From Candidatus Gastranaerophilales bacterium (GTDB taxonomy: Bacteria > Cyanobacteriota > Vampirovibrionia > Gastranaerophilales > CAJFVJ01): a DNA stretch of 64,000 bases. The notes below the pieces were generated by a model that was not told where the DNA came from, searched no databases, and saw nothing but the letters and a program-made list of their open reading frames with translations. The position numbers and the translations under genes were made by a program. Location of the stretch: NCBI GenBank assembly GCA_944323485.1, contig CALUSR010000004.1:124001-188000 (forward strand). Direction: 5' to 3'. This document shows, piece by piece, positions 16,275 to 23,309 of this stretch; the first letter of the stretch is position 1; each line of letters begins with the position of its first letter.

Positions 16275-16817
16275 ATGTTTAATGAAAATCTTCGAAAACT
16301 CAGAAAATATTTGAATTTTACGGTTGAAGAATTTGCGGAAAAACTGGAGGTTCCGCCAAGAACCCTCGGAGCTTATGAACGTCTTGAGAGGACACCTTCA
16401 ATTGAACTGGCTGTTTTATTGAATAAAAAATTCAACGTAAACATAAACTGGCTGATAAGTTCAAAAGGAAATATGTTTCAAAATGCAAATACTTTGATGT
16501 TTTCTGTTTCTCAAGAAAAAGTAAAACCCATGAAAAACTGGGGAAGACGACTCCAAAAAATTCAGACAGCCAACAAAATGACAGATGAAGAATTTTCGAA
16601 AATTCTTGACATATCTCAATCAAGGCTCTGTGATTTGTGTTTGCACAGCAAATTCCCCAGAGCAGAGGAGTTATATAAATTAAAAGAACATTTTGATCTC
16701 TCTGTTGACTGGTTGTTGTTTGATGAAGGCGAAATAAATCCGAAAAAAAATAAGTTAAATACACTTGGACTCAGCGAAAAACAGCTCTCAAAATTGAAGG
16801 AAATGCTCAACGATTAG
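16275..16817 (+). CDS. Tandem double-XRE helix-turn-helix protein
   Basis: 180 aa. Two Cro/C1-type HTH domains follow one another: residues 1-62 (LRKLRKYLNFTVEEFAEKLE and TLGAYERLERTPSIE) and residues about 92-155 (WGRRLQKIQTANKMTDEEFS and QSRLCDLCLHSKFPRAEELY). Both end in a conserved sequence (VNINWLI and LSVDWLL). The second copy is more divergent and may read a different site or mediate dimerisation. A Lys-rich tail follows. Ends overlapping the next convergent gene by 11 bases. Confidence 0.8.
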   Translation: MFNENLRKLRKYLNFTVEEFAEKLEVPPRTLGAYERLERTPSIELAVLLNKKFNVNINWLISSKGNMFQNANTLMFSVSQEKVKPMKNWGRRLQKIQTANKMTDEEFSKILDISQSRLCDLCLHSKFPRAEELYKLKEHFDLSVDWLLFDEGEINPKKNKLNTLGLSEKQLSKLKEMLND

Positions 16818-17088
16818 TTTTTGTGCTGTTTATCACACGACCTTGTTTTGTTTCTATTTCAACATCAAAAATATCCTGAAGAGATCTTGTTGTGTTGAAA
16901 TATCTGAAATCTACTTTTTGTTCGGTTTCTTTCTGGTGATTTGAGATTGCTTTGACTTCTTCTCTGAGTTTTAAGAGGTGAAACAATAATATTCCAAAAC
17001 AAATAAGTATTATTAAAGTCAGCCTGTTTATTTTATCAGATAAGACCTGTTTGGTACTTTTCTCTATCAAATAGACAACATCTTCCAT
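16807..17088 (-). CDS. Small single-pass membrane protein, unknown
   Basis: 93 aa from the ATG at 17088 with an AAGGG ribosome binding site; the codon at 17091 is TTG. One hydrophobic helix near residues 23-42 (LTLIILICFGILLFHLLKLR) is followed by a charged, coiled-coil-prone stretch and a short tail. I do not recognise the family. It is convergent with the double-XRE gene. Confidence 0.55.
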   Translation of the reverse strand: MEDVVYLIEKSTKQVLSDKINRLTLIILICFGILLFHLLKLREEVKAISNHQKETEQKVDFRYFNTTRSLQDIFDVEIETKQGRVINSTKTNR

Positions 17089-17173
17089 CAAATATCCCTT
17101 TCATGACTAATAAACAATAATACTATCCTAAAATAATATTATTATAGACATATCATTTATCAAAATTCTTATT

Positions 17174-17206
17174 AAAAAAAAGATACTCATATGGAGTATC
17201 TTTTTT
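17174..17206 (-). terminator. Rho-independent terminator
   Basis: AAAAAAGATACTC-ATAT-GGAGTATCTTTTTT-like hairpin with flanking A- and T-runs, so it can work in both directions. It lies 11 bases after the stop of the 65-aa gene at 17217. Confidence 0.8.
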
Positions 17207-17216
17207 ATCTAAAGTT

Positions 17217-17414
17217 TTAGTTTTCAGCGACAACTATTGACTCCGGTTCTCCGTAGATGTTTACATGTCCGCCTAGTTTTTCAACAGTATATTTACCGTT
17301 TTTTAGATTTTTGATTGCTTCTTCTGCTGCATCAATAGCTTCGTCTATATCATCAAATTCTCCGACCAAATTTTTTGAAAAAGCGTCTTTTTCCTGTGCA
17401 TAAACCTGATACAT
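17217..17414 (-). CDS. Small acidic protein, unknown
   Basis: 65 aa with an AGGAG ribosome binding site and its own terminator, so it is a real monocistronic gene. The sequence is acidic and helix-forming (FDDIDEAIDAAEEAIKNLKN) and then beta-prone (YTVEKLGGHVNIYG). There are no membrane segments or Cys. I do not recognise the family. It is divergent from the AAA+ gene. Confidence 0.65.
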   Translation of the reverse strand: MYQVYAQEKDAFSKNLVGEFDDIDEAIDAAEEAIKNLKNGKYTVEKLGGHVNIYGEPESIVVAEN

Positions 17415-17565
17415 CTTAATCTCCTTATAAAAAGTGATAAGTACATTTATATATTACCCTAAAATCATTGAAAAAAATATATTAAAATTTTGTAAAAAAA
17501 ATTTAAGAAAATTCTACATTTGTAGTATTATGTTTTTATGTTTTTATGACTTGAGGAGATTTGAA

Positions 17566-19113
17566 TTGAATATTACCCCGATACAAAATTTTTCCATGAA
17601 AAATACTTCAGATTATACCAGGTTTCAACAAAGGAATACGTCTAATACAGCTCTTGAAAAAACTGAATATAAAACACTTTCTCTGCTTGATACCAACTAT
17701 AATCGCCTTCTTATCAAGTCTTCTCCGATAACTTTCAGACAAAAATCGCAGGGCAGCATAAAAGATATGCCGCTTGATGAAAAACTCAGCACCGCATCAT
17801 CAATTCTTGCTCCAAATGAGATTGTTCTTGCCGGGAAAAGTCTTGATGAAGCAAAATCAAATTTACTTGATTCTCTGCCAGCTTTTCCTGATTTGATATC
17901 AAAGATTTATTTTGTCGAGGATGATAATCTAAGCGGTTCTTTTGCAATAGGTTTGCAGAATGGAGATATACCCTATATCAGAAATCTTTCAAAGGAACCG
18001 ATTTTTGGAGAGGTTGATGATAAAAACTTTTTTATAAATAAAGGGGAAACAAGATTTATCTATGAGAATTCGAGTTTTAAATCCGGTGCTTCAGGAGAGC
18101 CTTTCTCAATTAATTATGGTCTTGATGTGAATAAAAATAATCTTGATGAAACAGGAGTGAGAGTTTTTGATTTTTCGGATATGGATAATGAAACTGTCAT
18201 GGGTTTGAACAAAAAGCATATCGAGAGTATTGCAACCGGAACCGAAGAAGAAAAAAAAGAAGTTAAAAAAATTACTTTTGCTGATGTCGGAGGTCAGGAT
18301 AAGGCTATAGATGAAATCAAAAAATCAGTAATATACCCGCTTAAATATCCGAAAGCATTCAAAGTTATGAACCATGGAGTTATGCTTGTGGGCGGACCAG
18401 GAACAGGAAAATCACTTCTTGCCGAGGCAGTTGCAAATGAATCCGGCGCCAGTTTTATTAAACTTAACGGGCTTGAGATGGAATCAAAATGGGTCGGAGA
18501 ATCGGAAGAAAACTGGAGAGTCTTGTTTGCTTCTGCAAAAGAAAATCAGCCGAGTATTATTTTTATTGATGAAATAGATGCCGTTGCAAAACAAAGAGAA
18601 GGCTCAACAACCTCCCGTCATGATGATAAAGTCGTAAATCAGCTTCTCACCCTGATGAGCGACCTTGAAAAAAATGGAGATAATATTTTTGTTATCGGTG
18701 CAACAAACAAAGATGAGCTGTTGGATGAGGCTCTTGTTCGTTCAGGACGTTTCGGAAAAACTATTTCTGTCCCTAATCCTGATTTAGAAGGATGCAGAAT
18801 GATTTTTGACATACATTCAAAAGATAAGAAACTCTCAGATGACTTTGACAGAGATTTCTTCGCAAAAGAACTGTATGATACGGGAGTAAACGGCGCTGAT
18901 ATTGCAGCTGTTGTTGAAGATGCACAGACAAATGCTTATTTAAGAAACGGTATTTTTGATAAGATGGAAAACGGAACTTTTGACTATTCTGATATCGAAG
19001 AGCTGACTATTGAACCGGAAGATTTTGAATTTGCCCTTGAGGCTCTAAAACAGCAAAAAAAATCTTCGAATAAGAATCCTATAGGTTTTATTGCTCCTTC
19101 AAAAGTAAATTAG
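17566..19113 (+). CDS. AAA+ ATPase (FtsH/p97-like module) with lineage-specific N-terminal domain
   Basis: 515 aa. I chose the TTG at 17566 because GAGGAG lies seven bases upstream; the sequence further upstream is not protein-like. Residues 1-230 are a unique region with a short motif PITFRQKSQG near residue 55. Residues about 240-440 are a AAA+ core: FADVGGQDKAIDEIKKSV, Walker A GGPGTGKS (about 275), Walker B IIFIDEIDA (about 331), sensor 1 IGATN and arginine finger RSGRFGK. There is no peptidase domain and no membrane segment, so it may be a standalone unfoldase. Substrate unknown. It is alone on the plus strand. Confidence 0.85.
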   Translation: MNITPIQNFSMKNTSDYTRFQQRNTSNTALEKTEYKTLSLLDTNYNRLLIKSSPITFRQKSQGSIKDMPLDEKLSTASSILAPNEIVLAGKSLDEAKSNLLDSLPAFPDLISKIYFVEDDNLSGSFAIGLQNGDIPYIRNLSKEPIFGEVDDKNFFINKGETRFIYENSSFKSGASGEPFSINYGLDVNKNNLDETGVRVFDFSDMDNETVMGLNKKHIESIATGTEEEKKEVKKITFADVGGQDKAIDEIKKSVIYPLKYPKAFKVMNHGVMLVGGPGTGKSLLAEAVANESGASFIKLNGLEMESKWVGESEENWRVLFASAKENQPSIIFIDEIDAVAKQREGSTTSRHDDKVVNQLLTLMSDLEKNGDNIFVIGATNKDELLDEALVRSGRFGKTISVPNPDLEGCRMIFDIHSKDKKLSDDFDRDFFAKELYDTGVNGADIAAVVEDAQTNAYLRNGIFDKMENGTFDYSDIEELTIEPEDFEFALEALKQQKKSSNKNPIGFIAPSKVN

Positions 19114-19976
19114 GCTTTCTTAGATATACTAACAACGAGAGTATCTGTTTTTGATATAAGCTTTAGGAAATTTTTGTAGAAAAAGTTTAGAATAGGATTA
19201 TCCAGCTTTTTCCAAACATTATGCCCGCCTTTTTCTCCTCTTATCAGCCAGTATAAGTGGTTAGCAATACCGTATCTTTGAACGGGTTTAATGTAGTTAA
19301 TTTTTGCACCTGTATTTTCAAGTAGTCTTTTTAGAGTTTTTTTGTTAAAAGAATACAAATGACAGCTCCAGTGCGTGAAATCTGCAAACTTTTTGCATCC
19401 ATAAAGACTCAAAAGAGCATCATCCTCATTAGGCACTTCAATTATTAAACAGCCGTCATTTTCGAGTTTCTCAAGAAGTTCTTTTATGACGGATTTCGGA
19501 TCAGGCAGGTGTTCCAGTACATGGAACATTGTTATTACATCAAATTTGTCCTGTATTTCATCCGAATTATCGAAGACTTCAATATTATTTTCTGAGAAAA
19601 ATGTTCTCATTGATTCTTGCTTTTCAATTCCTGCAACCCTTGATGCATAATCTTCAGCCATCATCAAAAAACCGCCTGCACCGCAGCCAAAATCAAGAAT
19701 TTTTTTCCCTTTAATAGTTTTTTTCAACATCATAAGACGTCGTCTGTCATCATTGTAAGATGCTTCTAACCACTTCTTATGGTCAAAATTTCCTGAGTGC
19801 ATTTTTCCGTCTTTGTAAAAATCTTTGTTTATATGCTCAAAAGACGAAAGAAACACTAAGGAACATCTCTTGCATCTGAGTACTTTGATTGATTCATCAT
19901 CTCTCAGAGAATATCCTGTGTTTTCTATTTCGCAGCTGCCGCAGACATAACACTTTTTATTTTCAGAACTCTCCAT
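19110..19976 (-). CDS. SAM-dependent methyltransferase with N-terminal zinc ribbon
   Basis: 288 aa. Residues 9-41 hold two CxxC pairs (CYVCGSC and CKRC), a zinc ribbon as in sugar C-methyltransferases and related enzymes. The class I methyltransferase fold follows: GKKILDFGCGAGGFLMMAED (motif I), FDVITMFHVLEHLPDPKSVI (motif with the catalytic-region Glu-His), and LIIEVPNE. It resembles UbiG/COQ3-type or TylF-like glycolipid enzymes. It is 41 bases after a small membrane-protein gene in the five-gene cluster 19110-23202. Confidence 0.82.
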   Translation of the reverse strand: MESSENKKCYVCGSCEIENTGYSLRDDESIKVLRCKRCSLVFLSSFEHINKDFYKDGKMHSGNFDHKKWLEASYNDDRRRLMMLKKTIKGKKILDFGCGAGGFLMMAEDYASRVAGIEKQESMRTFFSENNIEVFDNSDEIQDKFDVITMFHVLEHLPDPKSVIKELLEKLENDGCLIIEVPNEDDALLSLYGCKKFADFTHWSCHLYSFNKKTLKRLLENTGAKINYIKPVQRYGIANHLYWLIRGEKGGHNVWKKLDNPILNFFYKNFLKLISKTDTLVVSISKKA

Positions 19977-20017
19977 AACAGGCTAATTTTAGGCTATTTG
20001 GAAAACAAAGTCAAACT

Positions 20018-20362
20018 TCAAATATTTATGAAAAAAAGTGCAAGAAACAAACTCAGAAATAATGCAAACAGCTGCAAGTTTGAATAGAAGGAGAGTTTTT
20101 CATAAGAAACATATTTACCTATAATAAACGGGATGGCAATAAATAAAACAAGACTCAATATAATATATTCTTTTTTTAATAAGGCAACTGCGGCAGCTGT
20201 CAATATGGCTGTGAAATATATTAGAAACAAAACTGCAAGCAAAACGGAATACCACGCCATTAACTTTGGCTGTTTTTGCATGTTAATGAAGTTGGTAGCA
20301 ATGATGAACACTACAATCAACACAAGATTTATCAATGCTAATCCTGATAAGACTGTATTCAC
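20018..20362 (-). CDS. Small four-helix membrane protein, unknown
   Basis: 114 aa, about four hydrophobic helices: near residues 5-25, 36-62, 66-84 and 91-113. It is short and nearly devoid of charged residues except in loops. No recognised family. Its start overlaps the stop of the hydrolase gene by four bases (ATGA type), so it is translationally coupled to that cluster. Confidence 0.65.
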   Translation of the reverse strand: MNTVLSGLALINLVLIVVFIIATNFINMQKQPKLMAWYSVLLAVLFLIYFTAILTAAAVALLKKEYIILSLVLFIAIPFIIGKYVSYEKLSFYSNLQLFALFLSLFLALFFINI

Positions 20363-21183
20363 AGAAGTGCCTCTACTTTTTTATGAATACAGTTGTTCAA
20401 AAATTCCACTGACTCTTTGAAGACATTTTCTCTCTCATTATCATGAATGATGAGGTGATAACTGTTTTTGAGTATAACCATCTTTTTCTTTCTTGATGAT
20501 ATTCTGTTAAATACAAGCTCTGCACTTTTTATACTTGTCAGATCATCGTGTTTTGAGTGAATTAACAATACAGGAGAAGTAATTTTATCAAGATATTTTC
20601 TTGTATATTTTGACAGCCTCAGAAGTTCATATATAGCATTCATCGGATAGTGATCAAGCGCAACATTGTTTTTTGACGTAAGCTTTTGTATTATCCGTCT
20701 GTAATTCTCATTTTTTATCCCGAAAGGTTCTCTTTCAGGAAATGTATAGTAGTAACGCAAAATCGTATACAATCCGATTGGCATGAGAAAGTTGTATTTA
20801 GGAATAGTCCATCCGTCAAGAAACAAGGTTGTGGACAGACATATTATTCCTGATATATTGTTATATATTTCACATAAATTCAGAGAAATTACGGCTCCAA
20901 GACATAAACCTCCAAGGAAAAAATAATCATATTTACTTCGATGCTCAGAGAATTTTTCTTTCGAAAACTCAATCCAATCCTTCCAGCTGACGCAGTATAT
21001 GCTGACAGGATGATTTCCATGCCCGGGTAAACAGTAGCAGTAGACATCAAAACCGTTTTTGAACAGGAAAGACGCATATTTTTTCATCTCAAATGGCGTT
21101 CCCGTCATTCCATGAAATAACAAAACAGCTTTGTTTGAGCTGTTTTCATGCACCAGCTCAAAATCAAAAGAAGAAAAAATCAT
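20359..21183 (-). CDS. Alpha/beta hydrolase with Cys nucleophile, unknown substrate
   Basis: 274 aa. Strand and oxyanion region LLFHGMTGTP (about 21-30); nucleophile elbow GGLCLG at residues 91-96, with Cys94 in the place of the usual Ser (GxSxG). The acid is probably in HSKHDDLT and the catalytic His in SYHLIIHD. It resembles bacterial carboxylesterase/monoacylglycerol lipase proteins (Hydrolase_4-like). A Cys nucleophile is known in dienelactone hydrolase but is unusual here. It overlaps the aminotransferase by four bases, so it is in that operon. Confidence 0.78.
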   Translation of the reverse strand: MIFSSFDFELVHENSSNKAVLLFHGMTGTPFEMKKYASFLFKNGFDVYCYCLPGHGNHPVSIYCVSWKDWIEFSKEKFSEHRSKYDYFFLGGLCLGAVISLNLCEIYNNISGIICLSTTLFLDGWTIPKYNFLMPIGLYTILRYYYTFPEREPFGIKNENYRRIIQKLTSKNNVALDHYPMNAIYELLRLSKYTRKYLDKITSPVLLIHSKHDDLTSIKSAELVFNRISSRKKKMVILKNSYHLIIHDNERENVFKESVEFLNNCIHKKVEALL

Positions 21184-22568
21184 GAAAACCTCGCAAAGAG
21201 TTGGTCGAGCAAAATTAGTGCCATATCTATCTCTTCATCAGATATGACAACCGAGGGCACAAGAGTTATAACATTTTTGTAATACCCTCCGTTATTCAAA
21301 ACAATTCCGCATCGTTGATTTTTATATGTAAGATGTCCTCTCAAGCCTTCTTCCAAAATTTCGTCACATAATTTTTTATTAGGGGTGAATCCATCGTCCT
21401 CACAGCATTCTATCCTCAGAGCAAGTCCTAATCCGTCAACGTTGCCTATTTTTTTGTATTTTAATTTCAGCTGTTTGAGACCATCCAAAAATTTTTCGCC
21501 TTTTCGTTTTATTTCTCTCTCAAAAAATTCTTCTTTCTCTTCGAATATACTCATAACTTCATAACCTGCTCTTGTACCTATAGGATTTGAGGAATAAGTA
21601 GAATGAGTTCTCCCCGAGGGCCATATCTGAGGATTTATCATCTCTTCTTTTGCCCATAATCCTCCAAGAGGATTCATCCCGTTTGTCAGCGACTTTCCGA
21701 ATGTAATAATATCGGGTGTTACTCCAAAATGCTCTATTGACCAGAGTTTACCGGTACGATAGAACCCCATTTGTATTTCATCAACAACAAGAAGTATTCC
21801 AAATTTATCAAGAACTCTCTTCAGTTCTCTGAAATACCCTTTCGGAGGAACAATATATCCGCCGGTTCCCTGTACAGGTTCTGCGATAAAGGCGACATAC
21901 TCTGATTTTTTTGTTGCCCGGTCATAAAAAGAATGATACTCATTCTCAAAGTTTTTCTCAAACTGCTTCACACAATAGAAGTTACAGCTTTCGCATTGTT
22001 TACCGTAATGGCATCTGAAGCAATAAGGATATGGAACAAAATGAGCCCTATCTCCAAAATGACCGTAGTGTTCTCTGTATCTGAAACTAGAGGTTACCCC
22101 TGAAACTCCGATTGTTCTTCCATGGTATCCTCCCATGAATGCAAATAAAAGATTTTTGCCGGTAAAATTTCTTACAAGTTTGAGCGCATCTTCAACTGCC
22201 TGCGCTCCTCCGACATTAAAATGCACCCTGCCTTTTTTTTCAAATCTTTTTTCGCAGGCAACCGCAATCTTTTGTGATAATAATACTTTATAATCATACA
22301 AAAATCTTGAAGCTATTTGAGGGAGTGTATTAATCTGCTCAACTACGGCATCAGACACCCTTTTGTTTTTATAACCCAAATTGCATGATGCATACCACAT
22401 CTGTAGATCAAGATATGGAATATCTTCAGTGTCAAACATAAAATTTCCGCTGCATCCTCTGAATACTTTCGGATTTTGAGAATAATGGACAGTATCTCCA
22501 TGCGAACAGTATTTTTCATCTAATGTAAGAATTTCTTCATCTGATACGAATCCCCTCAACTTTTGCAT
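21180..22568 (-). CDS. Class III PLP aminotransferase with Cys-rich insert
   Basis: 462 aa from the ATG at 22568, which has GAGGAGG five bases upstream; it overlaps the HAD gene by 32 bases. Family motifs: MGGYHGRTIGVSGVTS, AEPVQGTGGYIVPPKGYFRE, the PLP-site Asp in LVVDEIQMGFYRTG, and the PLP lysine in ITFGKSLTNG (about residue 290). A Cys-rich insert near residues 190-210 (CFRCHYGKQCESCNFYC) looks like a metal-binding loop and is uncommon. It is an omega-type aminotransferase; substrate unknown. Confidence 0.85.
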   Translation of the reverse strand: MQKLRGFVSDEEILTLDEKYCSHGDTVHYSQNPKVFRGCSGNFMFDTEDIPYLDLQMWYASCNLGYKNKRVSDAVVEQINTLPQIASRFLYDYKVLLSQKIAVACEKRFEKKGRVHFNVGGAQAVEDALKLVRNFTGKNLLFAFMGGYHGRTIGVSGVTSSFRYREHYGHFGDRAHFVPYPYCFRCHYGKQCESCNFYCVKQFEKNFENEYHSFYDRATKKSEYVAFIAEPVQGTGGYIVPPKGYFRELKRVLDKFGILLVVDEIQMGFYRTGKLWSIEHFGVTPDIITFGKSLTNGMNPLGGLWAKEEMINPQIWPSGRTHSTYSSNPIGTRAGYEVMSIFEEKEEFFEREIKRKGEKFLDGLKQLKLKYKKIGNVDGLGLALRIECCEDDGFTPNKKLCDEILEEGLRGHLTYKNQRCGIVLNNGGYYKNVITLVPSVVISDEEIDMALILLDQLFARFS

Positions 22569-23202
22569 TAAAGCCTCCTCTGTCTGCAAAATAGTTCAAA
22601 ATATCTTTGAACGATTTAAACGACACATAATCTATTTTGTTTTCATCGCAATATTTTTTCAGATTATGTTTAGCAAACAATGTTTGAGCTTTTTTTGCAA
22701 TGCACACATCGGATACGCCATCTCCGATATAATAAAAATCCGGTCGGGTAATTTTTGAACACTTGCATGTGCCTGATGAACGCAGGCAATTTGGATTTGA
22801 ATTTGGGAAACTTACAGACAGCTTATTATTATTGAGTTTTAGAGCATTTGAATAAAACGGAATATCAGATAAATTATATCTCTTTAAAACACTCTCTATG
22901 AATAAATCAAAACCATCACTTAAAATAACAAAATCATAGTTTCTGTTTTTTATAAACTTATAAAATTCGCAAAAATACTCATCAATTTCGATAGTTTCAA
23001 GGAATTCTTCCAGCTCTTTTTGAGATATATTTTTTATCAAATTCAACTCTGAGATAAGACATTCTTGCGAGTTGATTTGTCCTTCTATCCACAATTGTTC
23101 GGCTTCCAACCATTTATCGCCTGTGAATAAAGTAAAAAATTTCCTAAGAGTATCTTCTTTGGTGATTGTACCGTCAAAATCACAATAAATTATATTTTTC
23201 AT
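22537..23202 (-). CDS. HAD-IB phosphatase (MtnX-like)
   Basis: 221 aa. Motif I IIYCDFDGTITKEDT, motif II ILSDGFD, and motif III/IV YYIGDGVSDVCIAKKA match MtnX/SerB-type HAD phosphatases. Around residues 137-148 a Cys-rich stretch (CLRSSGTCKC) may bind metal. MtnX acts in methionine salvage, but no salvage genes are near. The gene leads the five-gene cluster with an aminotransferase, hydrolase, membrane protein and methyltransferase, so a small-molecule or lipid modification pathway is possible. Confidence 0.82.
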   Translation of the reverse strand: MKNIIYCDFDGTITKEDTLRKFFTLFTGDKWLEAEQLWIEGQINSQECLISELNLIKNISQKELEEFLETIEIDEYFCEFYKFIKNRNYDFVILSDGFDLFIESVLKRYNLSDIPFYSNALKLNNNKLSVSFPNSNPNCLRSSGTCKCSKITRPDFYYIGDGVSDVCIAKKAQTLFAKHNLKKYCDENKIDYVSFKSFKDILNYFADRGGFNAKVEGIRIR

Positions 23203-23309
23203 TCTGTTGCACCTATAGAGTTTTACAAGTTCTTAATAATTATACTTTTTATTATCAAAAAAAAATATTCATCATTTTAAATCAATAAAGGACATTATGA
23301 GGCTTTATC

